In this document: positions 1 to 7,686 of the stretch, in pieces
Layout of the letters: each line of letters opens with the position of its first letter
How positions within the stretch are numbered: position 1 is the stretch's first letter
NCBI GenBank assembly: GCA_018712135.1
Contig: DVHK01000109.1
Location: 1 to 53,328, forward strand
DNA: 53,328 nucleotides
Direction of reading: 5' to 3'
Origin: Candidatus Coproplasma avicola
GTDB taxonomy: Bacteria; Bacillota; Clostridia; Christensenellales; Borkfalkiaceae
Position numbers and translations under genes: made by a program
Notes under the pieces: model-generated
What the model was told of the DNA's origin: nothing
Seen by the model: the letters and a program-made list of their open reading frames with translations, nothing else
The model's database searches: none

Positions 1-829
1 AAAAATGGCTATTTATCAACTGTTTGTTGTGACATAGCCTTTTAAATATTTTGCAAAAGTAATTGTAATCGCTTATGCCCACTTTTCCCGCAATATCCTT
101 TACGCTGTCGTCGCTCTCTTTAAGCAGAGCGGCGGCTTTTTCAATCCTTAAAGAGGTAATATATTGCGTTATGCCCGTTCCGAAATTCTGTGTGGACAAC
201 AGATACAGTTTTGTGCGGGATATGAGAAAATGTCTGCACAAAACCTTGCATGACAGATCATCCGAAAGGTTGTTTTTTATAAATCTGTCCAATTGATGAG
301 CAATATCCGTGTCTGAACGGCTTGTTATTTTGTGAAGCTGCAAAAATGCTGCTATCGCTTCAAGCAGTCTTATGGATGAGTTTATCGTCGAGGTCGGGTG
401 AGTGGGTATCTCCTTGACGGCTTCAAGCAGTTCTTCGCGGCTGTCGAAATATTTCTGACTTCTTTCAATGATATTTTCAAGCGATTTCCGATAATTTTCG
501 CGCGGCATCATGTGTGCGAATATAGCGTACCCGACGATATAATTGTCAAGCTGGATGGGGGTGATGGCTTCCGTAAGCCCGGCATGACAAATATAAATAC
601 TTGCCTCGCCGCTTTGCCGCGTCCGCATAAATGCGGTCCGGTCGCATCTGGTGCAGGCTTCAAGCCCCGCCTTCTGTCTGCGTATGATCGCGCAGAATTC
701 AGGCGGTTCTTCGGGGTATTCGGCTACAAGATCAAACCTGTCGTCAAACACAGAAATTCTTATGCCCACTACGGCGTAAAAGTCTTTCAGCAGTTGTTTT
801 AAGCGAAGAGCATCAAAGTTGCTTTTCAT
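1..829 (-). CDS. PocR-domain AraC-family transcriptional regulator (C-terminus cut by window edge)
   Basis: Reading the minus strand from ATG at 829 (AAAGGG ribosome site just upstream) gives an open frame of about 276 codons that runs off the window start. The N-terminal half is a PocR-type sensory domain, with a CTRCD motif followed by a CHAGLTE motif, as in the family. The C-terminal part is an AraC helix-turn-helix: DLSCKVLCRHFLISRTKLYLL for the first motif and SVKDIAGKVGISDYNYFCKIF for the second. It is divergent from xylA, so control of the xylose operon is likely (inferred). PocR domains in other systems bind small metabolites. The last visible residues (after FKR) do not resemble the usual AraC tail, so a short divergent end or a frameshift beyond the edge is possible. 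Confidence 0.88.
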   Translation of the reverse strand, partial: MKSNFDALRLKQLLKDFYAVVGIRISVFDDRFDLVAEYPEEPPEFCAIIRRQKAGLEACTRCDRTAFMRTRQSGEASIYICHAGLTEAITPIQLDNYIVGYAIFAHMMPRENYRKSLENIIERSQKYFDSREELLEAVKEIPTHPTSTINSSIRLLEAIAAFLQLHKITSRSDTDIAHQLDRFIKNNLSDDLSCKVLCRHFLISRTKLYLLSTQNFGTGITQYITSLRIEKAAALLKESDDSVKDIAGKVGISDYNYFCKIFKRLCHNKQLINSHF

Positions 830-859
830 GTCGCAACCCTTTAATTTGTGTTAATGATT

Positions 860-892
860 ATTTATGAACAATTATACTATATTTAAGAACAA
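860..892. promoter_or_regulatory. Direct-repeat operator candidate between the AraC-type regulator and xylA
   Basis: ATTTATGAACAA at 860-871 and ATTTAAGAACAA at 881-892 differ at one of 12 positions and are 21 bp apart, two helical turns. Direct repeats on one face of the helix are the usual arrangement for AraC-family dimers. The sites lie just upstream of the xylA -10 candidate and over the regulator's own promoter region. Function is inferred. Confidence 0.5.
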
Positions 893-898
893 AAAGTC

Positions 899-927
899 TA
901 TTAATTTTTAATAAACTAATTTATAAT
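899..927 (+). promoter_or_regulatory. xylA promoter candidate
   Basis: A perfect -10 hexamer TATAAT sits at 922-927. At 17 nt spacing the -35 position (899-904, TATTAA) is poor, consistent with an activator-dependent promoter next to the 860-892 repeats. Confidence 0.5.
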
Positions 928-978
928 AATTGTGTAACCGTGTGTAAAAGCACGTTAAAAATAAAGAGGTGGAAAACG

Positions 979-2301
979 ATGGAGGAAATTTTTAAGGATA
1001 TCCCGACAATAAAGTACGAGGGCGCGGACAGCAAAAACCCGCTCGCCTTCAAGTTTTACGACGCAGACAGAATAGTAATGGGTAAACGCATGTGCGAGCA
1101 CCTGCCCTTTGCCATGGCGTGGTGGCACAACCTGTGCGCCAACGGCGTGGATCTGTTCGGCCGCGGCACGGCTGACAAATCGTTCGGCGCGCAGCCAGGC
1201 ACCATGGAGCACGCAAAGGCAAAGGTAGACGCAGGCTTTGAGTTCATGCAAAAGCTGGGCATACGCTATTTCTGCTGGCACGACGTAGACCTCGTGCCAG
1301 AGGCGGACGACATTAAGGTTACGAATGCCCGTCTGGACGAGATTTCCGATTATATCCTCAATAAGATGAAGGGCACGGACATAAAGTGCCTGTGGGGCAC
1401 GGCCAACATGTTCGGCAACCCCCGTTTTATGAACGGCGCGGCATCTTCCAACAGCGCAGACGTGTTCGCATTTGCCGCGGCGCAGGTAAAAAAGGCGCTG
1501 GATATAACCGTAAAACTCGGCGGCAGGGGGTATGTGTTCTGGGGCGGCAGAGAGGGCTATGAAACGCTTCTCAACACCGACGTCAAATTCGAGCAGGAAA
1601 ACATCGCCCGCCTCATGCACATGGCGGTGGACTACGGCAGGAGCATAGGTTTCAAGGGCGACTTTTACATAGAACCCAAACCCAAGGAGCCCATGAAACA
1701 TCAATATGACTTCGACGCCGCCACGGCGATAGGATTCCTGCGGCAATATGGCTTAGATAAGGACTTTAAGCTCAATATAGAGGCCAACCACGCCACGCTG
1801 GCGGGACACACTTTTGAACATGACCTGCGTATAAGCGCCATTAACGGAATGCTCGGCTCTATCGACGCAAATCAGGGCGACGCTCACCTCGGCTGGGATA
1901 CGGACGAATTCCCCTTCGACGTATACACCGCCACAATGGCAATGTATGAAATTTTAAAGGCTGGCGGACTTACCGGCGGTTTCAACTTCGACGCCAAGAA
2001 CCGCCGCCCCTCCTATACATACGAGGATATGTTCGCAGGCTATATTCTCGGCATGGATACATTTGCTCTCGGGCTCATCAAGGCGGCCGCGCTCATCGAG
2101 GACGGCAGGCTGGACGAGAACATAAAGGAGCGCTATTCAAGCTACCATACCACCGAGATAGGCAAAAAGATAATCTCGGGCAAGATAACCCTTGCAGAGC
2201 TCGCCGCCTATGCAGATAAACTGGGCGCGCCAGCGCTCCCCGGCAGCGGTAAGCAGGAAATTCTGCAAAACATTGTAAACGGCGTGCTCTACGGAAAATG
2301 A
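979..2301 (+). CDS. xylA: Xylose isomerase
   Basis: The 440-residue product interconverts D-xylose and D-xylulose, the first step of cytoplasmic xylose catabolism. Active-site signatures are present: FCWHDVDL with His101 and Asp104, then the metal-binding segments [36 protein letters not shown] and [19 protein letters not shown]. Length matches the long (class II) isomerases of clostridia. An in-frame upstream start exists at 940, but ATG 979 follows a good AGAGGTGG site (965-972) and gives the canonical N-terminus. The stop overlaps the xylB start, so the two are translationally coupled. Confidence 0.97.
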   Translation: MEEIFKDIPTIKYEGADSKNPLAFKFYDADRIVMGKRMCEHLPFAMAWWHNLCANGVDLFGRGTADKSFGAQPGTMEHAKAKVDAGFEFMQKLGIRYFCWHDVDLVPEADDIKVTNARLDEISDYILNKMKGTDIKCLWGTANMFGNPRFMNGAASSNSADVFAFAAAQVKKALDITVKLGGRGYVFWGGREGYETLLNTDVKFEQENIARLMHMAVDYGRSIGFKGDFYIEPKPKEPMKHQYDFDAATAIGFLRQYGLDKDFKLNIEANHATLAGHTFEHDLRISAINGMLGSIDANQGDAHLGWDTDEFPFDVYTATMAMYEILKAGGLTGGFNFDAKNRRPSYTYEDMFAGYILGMDTFALGLIKAAALIEDGRLDENIKERYSSYHTTEIGKKIISGKITLAELAAYADKLGAPALPGSGKQEILQNIVNGVLYGK

Positions 2302-3770
2302 TGGACACTTTTATAGGCATAGACCTCGGCACGTCGGCGGTAAAACTGATGCTGGTCGGCGCCGACGTCGGCATATTAAACAGTATAACCAAAACGTATT
2401 CCGTGTCCTATCCGCAAAGCGGTTGGAGCGAACAGAACCCCGAGGACTGGCTCAACGCCGTTGAACGGGGCATAGAGGAGCTCATATCGGCCGTCGACCC
2501 CAAGTCCATAAAGGGCATAAGTTTCGGCGGGCAGATGCACGGGCTCGTCGTTCTCGATAGGGACGATAACGTCATTCGTCCCTGCATATTGTGGAACGAC
2601 GGCAGGACGGAGAAGCAGACTGCGTATTTAAACGAGGTTATAGGCAGGCGCAACCTTTCGGAGCATACGGCAAATATAGCCTTTGCGGGCTTCACCGCGC
2701 CCAAAATTTTATGGCTGAAAGAAAACGAGCCGAAAAACTTTGCGCGCATAAGCAAGATAATGCTGCCCAAGGACTACATTGCGTATAAACTTACGGGCGC
2801 GTTCTGCATCGACTATTCGGACGCCTCGGGCACGCTGCTATTGGATGTGAAAAACGGCGATTGGAGCGCATATATGTGCGATATATGCGGCGTAAAGCGC
2901 GAACAGCTGCCTGAACTTAAACAGTCATTCGAGCGCACGGGTTACCTTAAAAACGACTATGCCAAAAGGTGGAACATGGGCGAGGTGACGGTTGCCGCAG
3001 GCGCGGGCGACAACGCCGCTGCCGCCATAGGCACGGGCACCGTGAATGACGGCGACTGCACAATATCTTTGGGTACGAGCGGTACGGTGTTCATATCGCA
3101 GGACAATTTTTCGGTGGACAAACACAACGCCCTGCATTCCTTCTGCCACGCAAACGGCAAATACCATTTAATGGGTTGTATACTTTCCGCCGCCTCGTGC
3201 AATTCGTGGTGGATGGAAAGTATTCTCAAAACTAACGACTTTGCCGCCGAACAGCAGGGCTTGCAGGCAAAACTCGGCAAAAATGATATATACTTTTTGC
3301 CCTACCTAATGGGCGAAAGGAGCCCGCACAACGACGTAAACGCCCGCGGCGCCTTCATCGGTATGCGCCCCGACACTGTGCGCGGCGACATGTCGCTGGC
3401 CGTATTGGAGGGCGTTGCGTTTGCATTGCGCGACTGCATAGAGGTTGCGAGGGCGAACGGACTTAATATAAATAGGGCCAAACTCTGCGGCGGCGGGGCA
3501 AGGAGCGCGCTTTGGCGGCAGATAATAGCCAACGTGTGCAATGTTGAGGTTGAAATTCCCCTCGCCGAAGAAGGACCCGCATACGGCGGCGCAATGCTCG
3601 CCATGGTGGCGTGCGGCGCGTACAAAACCGTCGAAGAGGCCGCCTCCGCACTCATATCAATCAAATCTGCAATAAAGCCCGATGCGCAAATCGCAGAGAT
3701 GTATCAGCAACGTTACAACACGTTCACCGCGCTATATGACGCGCTCAAAGACTCTTTCAAGAGGTGGTAA
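2298..3770 (+). CDS. xylB: Xylulokinase
   Basis: A FGGY-family sugar kinase of 490 residues that phosphorylates D-xylulose to xylulose 5-phosphate for the pentose phosphate or phosphoketolase route. It has the N-terminal phosphate-binding [12 protein letters not shown] loop, the substrate-side [11 protein letters not shown] motif, the [13 protein letters not shown] segment carrying the catalytic Asp, and the C-terminal [17 protein letters not shown] adenosine-binding motif. ATG 2298 overlaps the xylA stop (ATGA); a second ATG at 2301 is also possible. It is followed after one base by the GH43 gene. Confidence 0.97.
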   Translation: MMDTFIGIDLGTSAVKLMLVGADVGILNSITKTYSVSYPQSGWSEQNPEDWLNAVERGIEELISAVDPKSIKGISFGGQMHGLVVLDRDDNVIRPCILWNDGRTEKQTAYLNEVIGRRNLSEHTANIAFAGFTAPKILWLKENEPKNFARISKIMLPKDYIAYKLTGAFCIDYSDASGTLLLDVKNGDWSAYMCDICGVKREQLPELKQSFERTGYLKNDYAKRWNMGEVTVAAGAGDNAAAAIGTGTVNDGDCTISLGTSGTVFISQDNFSVDKHNALHSFCHANGKYHLMGCILSAASCNSWWMESILKTNDFAAEQQGLQAKLGKNDIYFLPYLMGERSPHNDVNARGAFIGMRPDTVRGDMSLAVLEGVAFALRDCIEVARANGLNINRAKLCGGGARSALWRQIIANVCNVEVEIPLAEEGPAYGGAMLAMVACGAYKTVEEAASALISIKSAIKPDAQIAEMYQQRYNTFTALYDALKDSFKRW

Positions 3771-3771
3771 C

Positions 3772-5199
3772 ATGAAAAAACAGGCGTTCAATCCTTATCT
3801 TCCAGGCTGGGAATATATCCCCGACGGCGAACCGCATGTGTTCGGCGGCAGGGTATACGTATACGGCTCGCACGACAGGTTCAATGGCGGCGGTTTCTGC
3901 ATGAACGATTATGTAACCTGGTCTGCCCCCGTCGACGACCTCAGCGACTGGCGGTACGAGGGCGTCATATACAAAAAGACGGATGATCCTTCATATAATG
4001 GCAGGGGGAGCATGTACGCCCCCGACGTCTGCCTCGCGCCCGACGGCAGGTACTATTTGTACTACGCCTTCAACCCCGGCATTACGCGCAAAAGCTGGGC
4101 GATACGCTGCGCAGTTGCAGACAGTCCGGCGGGGCCGTTCAAATACCACGGCGAGGTGGATTTATATCCCTATTCAAAAGAATATCTGCCCTTTGACCCC
4201 GCAGTATATGTCGAGGACGGCAGGGTGTGGCTTTACTACGGCTCGGGCATGTTCTTTCCCGTGCTCGGCGTATCCAAAAGCAACGTAAAGGGCGGAGCGG
4301 TGGTCGAACTCGATCCCAAGGACATGCTTACGGTCATCAGCGGCCCCGTTCAGACCATGCCGGCGAACGGTCAATTGGGCGGGCACAGCTTTTTCGAGGC
4401 CTCGTCAATGCGCAAGATAGACGGCAGATACTACTTTGTCTATTCCTCCGCCATAGGGCATGAGTTGTGCTATGCAGTCGGCAATTTGCCCGCAGGCCCA
4501 TTCACATATGGCGGAACGCTCGTATCAAACGGCGACATAGGTCTGCGCGATGCGCACAACGGCCCCAAGACTGCCGCCAATTATACGGGCAATACCCACG
4601 GGGGAATGCTCTCCGTCGGCGGAAAGAATTATATATTTTACCACCGCCAGACCAACCGCAACTGTTTTTCGCGCCAGGGCTGTGCGGAGGAGGTATTTAT
4701 TCAGCCGAATGGCTCGATAAAGCAGGTTGAAATGACGAGCTGCGGCCTCAACGGCGGCCCGCTTGAAGGCAGGGGGGTGTACGAGGCGCGCATCGCCTGC
4801 AACCTCACTTCGCGCAAGGGCGGCAGGTTTCATTCCAAACCGCTCGGCAAGAACAGGGCGGGCTGTCACCCGTACTTCACGCAGAGCGGCGGCGACAGGA
4901 ACGGCAACGGCGACCAATATATTGCCAATTTCTGCAACGGCGCCATGGCGGGCTTTAAATATTTTGACATAAAGGGTCTTAAACGCATAGGCGTAACCGT
5001 CTGCGGCAAGGCGGAGGGGGTAATGCAGGTAAAGTGCGAACCCTTCGGCGCGACCGTGGCGGAGATAGAGATACACCCCTCCGCAGATGAAAGAACTTTT
5101 TACGGCGATTATAAGGGCGATGACGGCGTAAAGGCGCTGTACTTCACCTTTTTGGGCAAGGGCAAAATCAAAAAATTTATAAATATTGTTTTGGAGTGA
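3772..5199 (+). CDS. Glycoside hydrolase family 43 (beta-xylosidase / arabinofuranosidase type), cytoplasmic
   Basis: 475 residues from ATG 3772, preceded by GAGGTGG at 3761-3767; the longer in-frame start inside xylB is not credible. The five-bladed GH43 fold is indicated by the three expected acidic residues: Asp18 in IPDGEPHVF (base), Asp85 in MYAPDVCLAPDGRYYLYYA (pKa modulator) and Glu209 in GGHSFFEASS (acid). Roughly 110 C-terminal residues beyond the propeller form an accessory beta domain. There is no signal peptide, so it should act on imported oligosaccharides. Its place behind xylA-xylB points to release of xylose (or arabinose) from short xylo-oligomers. The exact substrate cannot be read from sequence. 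Confidence 0.9.
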   Translation: MKKQAFNPYLPGWEYIPDGEPHVFGGRVYVYGSHDRFNGGGFCMNDYVTWSAPVDDLSDWRYEGVIYKKTDDPSYNGRGSMYAPDVCLAPDGRYYLYYAFNPGITRKSWAIRCAVADSPAGPFKYHGEVDLYPYSKEYLPFDPAVYVEDGRVWLYYGSGMFFPVLGVSKSNVKGGAVVELDPKDMLTVISGPVQTMPANGQLGGHSFFEASSMRKIDGRYYFVYSSAIGHELCYAVGNLPAGPFTYGGTLVSNGDIGLRDAHNGPKTAANYTGNTHGGMLSVGGKNYIFYHRQTNRNCFSRQGCAEEVFIQPNGSIKQVEMTSCGLNGGPLEGRGVYEARIACNLTSRKGGRFHSKPLGKNRAGCHPYFTQSGGDRNGNGDQYIANFCNGAMAGFKYFDIKGLKRIGVTVCGKAEGVMQVKCEPFGATVAEIEIHPSADERTFYGDYKGDDGVKALYFTFLGKGKIKKFINIVLE

Positions 5200-5227
5200 T
5201 AATCAGACTATCGCTAAATTTTTCTAT

Positions 5228-5262
5228 AAAAGTCCCGGCGCAAAAGTGTGTCGGGATATTTT
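5228..5262 (+). terminator. Weak intrinsic terminator after the xyl operon
   Basis: TCCCG at 5233-5237 pairs with CGGGA at 5252-5256, followed by ATATTTTG. The stem is short and the loop 14 nt, so termination may be inefficient. Confidence 0.45.
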
Positions 5263-5302
5263 GTTATTTGTAAACATGAAATGAGAGCAAATACAATTGA
5301 TG

Positions 5303-5331
5303 TTGACAACCGTGGTAAAGCGTGCTAAAAT
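5303..5331 (+). promoter_or_regulatory. Promoter of the two-component system
   Basis: TTGACA (5303-5308), a 17-nt spacer and TAAAAT (5326-5331) form a near-consensus sigma-A promoter. The expected transcript start near 5338 would place the adjoining palindromes at the very 5' end of a leader of about 147 nt. Confidence 0.8.
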
Positions 5332-5344
5332 GGATTTGCATAAA

Positions 5345-5387
5345 AAGGGAGGTACCTCCCTTAATTGGTTGCCATGCAACCAATTAA
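5345..5387. promoter_or_regulatory. Two abutting perfect dyads in the 5' leader of the sensor kinase operon
   Basis: AAGGGAGGTACCTCCCTT (5345-5362) is a perfect 18-bp palindrome. Sharing its last TT, a 12-bp stem (TTAATTGGTTGC, 5361-5372) with loop CAT closes on 5376-5387. No U-tract follows, so this is not a terminator. It could be tandem operators or a pair of mutually exclusive RNA hairpins. See findings. Confidence 0.6.
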
Positions 5388-5484
5388 TAAATCTTAAATG
5401 CGATTGTGCCTCGCCGCCTGAAAAAAACGATAAGGGCAGGGTTTTTGATTTTTAAATAGCAAAATTGTGCTGACGGTGTAATGA

Positions 5485-6825
5485 ATGGTAGGACTTGACA
5501 TATACAAATTTCAGTTCATGATTGAACTGCTTATAGCCGAGGGACTGTTCGTGGTAAAATTGCGCAGGCGCAGATATTTCTGGGCGCGCCTTGTTGCAAG
5601 CCTGATTGTAATGTTTGCCGCGGTAGCGCTGTTTCCCCTGCGCTACAACGCTTTTTTCAGCTCGCTGATGTTCCTCACCTTTTTTGTTCTGTCAATCGCG
5701 GCGATAGGTTTTTGCTTTCACGATACGTTCTGGAACATTATCTTTTGCAGCCTCGCCGCATATACAGTTCAGCATATCGCCTATCTTCTGTATAACATCC
5801 TCGTCAATCTCATAACTGAAAATATAGGCAACAATATCTATTACGGAAATAGCGACGCGCCCATCGATGGCCCTACTATGGCAATATGCTGGATCATATA
5901 TTTCGCCTGCTACATAATGGTGTATGTCGAAACATATTTTCTGCTTACGGCAATGATACCCAAAAATCCCGATTTGCAGCTGGGCAAAAGCAGCCTGATA
6001 GTAGTCTGTCTGCTGGTCGTCGTCGCCGACATAGTATTCAACATGGTGACGGTCTACAACGCCGACGCCGATCAGACGTCGTTTTTCCTCGAACAGATTT
6101 ACAATCTCATCATATGTCTGCTCATATTGTGGATACAGTTTCAGAAACTGCGGCAGAAAGCCATCATGAGCGATTACGACGTCATACACAAGATACTCGA
6201 CCAGGAGAGGGAGCAGTTCAAGCACCTCAAAGAGAACATGAACTATATCAACGTAAAGTGCCACGATCTTAAACATCAGCTCCGCGCTGCCTACCGCGAC
6301 GAAACAGTCGACCTTGAAAAGCTCAAAAGAGCGGAGCAGGCGATAGCCATTTATCAGACGGTGGCGCGGACGGGCAATGAAACGCTTGATATAGTGCTGA
6401 CGGACAAACTGCTGTACTGCGGCAGGAACAACGTCACGATAACCTGCATAGCGGACGGAAAAAGTCTTTCGTTCATGAGCGAGGAAGATATATACAGTCT
6501 TTTCGGCAACGCGCTCGACAATGCGGTGCTGGCGGTCGAGCAGCTGCCCGAACCTTATCGTGAGGTCAAACTCACGGTAAAAAGTCTAGGCGACGTAGTC
6601 AGCGTGCGCGTAGAAAATAAATTTAAGGGCAAACTAAAATTCGAGGACGGTTTGCCCGTGACGACGAAGGGCGATAAGAAGTATCACGGCTACGGAATAA
6701 TGAGTATGCGAATGATAGCCGCCAAATACAACGGCAAGATAAACATAGACGTCAACGAAGATAACTTTGTACTCAACATAGTTTTTGTGGAGCCCGAAGA
6801 GAATAGCGATGGAGGCGATAAATGA
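5485..6825 (+). CDS. Membrane sensor histidine kinase, GHKL/AgrC-like
   Basis: 446 residues. The N-terminal half (about 5-215) has six or seven hydrophobic segments and no obvious extracellular ligand domain, as in AgrC/LytS-type sensors. A helical linker leads to the phosphoacceptor motif CHDLKHQ with His260. A C-terminal GHKL ATPase domain follows, with the N-box NALDNAVLAVEQ and a glycine-rich HGYGIMSMRMI motif. It should phosphorylate the LytTR regulator encoded immediately downstream (ATGA overlap). The signal is unknown; no agrD-like peptide gene was seen nearby. The ribosome site before ATG 5485 is weak (GACGGTG), in contrast to the strong promoter. Confidence 0.92.
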   Translation: MVGLDIYKFQFMIELLIAEGLFVVKLRRRRYFWARLVASLIVMFAAVALFPLRYNAFFSSLMFLTFFVLSIAAIGFCFHDTFWNIIFCSLAAYTVQHIAYLLYNILVNLITENIGNNIYYGNSDAPIDGPTMAICWIIYFACYIMVYVETYFLLTAMIPKNPDLQLGKSSLIVVCLLVVVADIVFNMVTVYNADADQTSFFLEQIYNLIICLLILWIQFQKLRQKAIMSDYDVIHKILDQEREQFKHLKENMNYINVKCHDLKHQLRAAYRDETVDLEKLKRAEQAIAIYQTVARTGNETLDIVLTDKLLYCGRNNVTITCIADGKSLSFMSEEDIYSLFGNALDNAVLAVEQLPEPYREVKLTVKSLGDVVSVRVENKFKGKLKFEDGLPVTTKGDKKYHGYGIMSMRMIAAKYNGKINIDVNEDNFVLNIVFVEPEENSDGGDK

Positions 6826-7520
6826 AGATAGCCATAGTCGAAGATACAAAAATACACGTAAAGCAGCTCGAAAGCCATCTTGACCGGTATCAGCAGGAAG
6901 AGGGTGAAACGTTTGAAGTATTCACTTTTTCTGACGGGTTAAAATTTCTTGACAGCATAAAACAGGGCTATGACATAATCTTCATGGATATCAACATGCC
7001 GTATATAGACGGAATGGAAACGGCGAAACGGCTGCGAGAAATAGACAGGTACGCGTGCCTGATATTTATAACCGAACTGTCGCAGTACGCGATAAGCGGG
7101 TACGAAGTGGCGGCGTTCGATTTTGTTGTCAAGCCCGTTTCATACGAGATGTTTCGTCCCAAGCTCGCCAAAGCCATAGCAGAAGTAAATAAAAATAACC
7201 TGGGGAAGCTTTGCATACGCAACAAAGACGTCATCCGCATGGTAAAGATACAGGATATCTATTACATTGAAACGGTGCAACACAAAATAATCTATCATCT
7301 GGCAAACGAGGATGTAGAGGTGTGGGATTCGCTTGACAAGGCGGAAAGCCGACTGCCGCCGGGCAGATTTGCGCGGTGCGGAACGAGTTATCTCGTCAAT
7401 CTCGCGCATGTGGTCATGGTAAAGGGCAACACGGTCACGCTTCCGAACACGACTTTGCCGATCAGCCGTTTAAAGAAGAAAGAATTCATCGACAGTCTGA
7501 TAAAATTCACGATGTTATAA
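6822..7520 (+). CDS. LytTR-family response regulator
   Basis: 232 residues. The receiver domain (1-120) has the acidic pocket at IVEDT and the phosphoacceptor Asp56 in FMDINMPYIDG, with the conserved Lys in VVKPVSY. The C-terminal LytTR DNA-binding domain (about 130-230) includes the DIYYIETVQHKIIYHL and FARCGTSYLVNLAHV segments typical of AgrA/LytR. The start overlaps the kinase stop by four bases. The operon is closed by a strong terminator at 7521. Its targets are unknown; the surface GH3 operon starting at 7687 is the obvious candidate. Confidence 0.95.
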   Translation: MKIAIVEDTKIHVKQLESHLDRYQQEEGETFEVFTFSDGLKFLDSIKQGYDIIFMDINMPYIDGMETAKRLREIDRYACLIFITELSQYAISGYEVAAFDFVVKPVSYEMFRPKLAKAIAEVNKNNLGKLCIRNKDVIRMVKIQDIYYIETVQHKIIYHLANEDVEVWDSLDKAESRLPPGRFARCGTSYLVNLAHVVMVKGNTVTLPNTTLPISRLKKKEFIDSLIKFTML

Positions 7521-7560
7521 TAAAATAAGACCTCCCGAATCCGGGAGGCCTTATTTTATA
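7521..7560. terminator. Strong bidirectional terminator
   Basis: TAAAATAAG-A-CCTCCCG (7521-7537) pairs with CGGGAGG-C-CTTATTTTA (7542-7558). The stem is G/C-rich in the core and flanked by A and T runs. It separates the two-component operon from the GH3 operon. Confidence 0.92.
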
Positions 7561-7576
7561 TAAAAAGTCAAAAAAT

Positions 7577-7655
7577 GATAATTATGTTCCCGATTTGTAA
7601 TTTAAAATACATAATCTGTCATAATTATTGAAACTTTTTATGAGTTTATTATAAT
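7577..7655 (+). promoter_or_regulatory. Promoter and dyad upstream of the surface GH3 operon
   Basis: TTGAAA (7628-7633), 16 nt and TATAAT (7650-7655) make a plausible sigma-A promoter. An inverted repeat, GATAATTATG at 7577-7586 and CATAATTATT at 7620-7629, ends at the -35 box and is a candidate activator or repressor site. AGGAG at 7674-7678 serves the GH3 start. Confidence 0.6.
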
Positions 7656-7686
7656 CAAATCACAAATACCGACAGGAGCAAAGCGC

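Noticed and set aside
955-1746. 263-codon minus-strand frame over xylA
   Set aside because: Shadow of xylA; no start signals and no similarity.
5485-7520. Full agr-type quorum-sensing locus
   Set aside because: The kinase and regulator are Agr-like, but no AgrB protease or AgrD peptide gene was found nearby.
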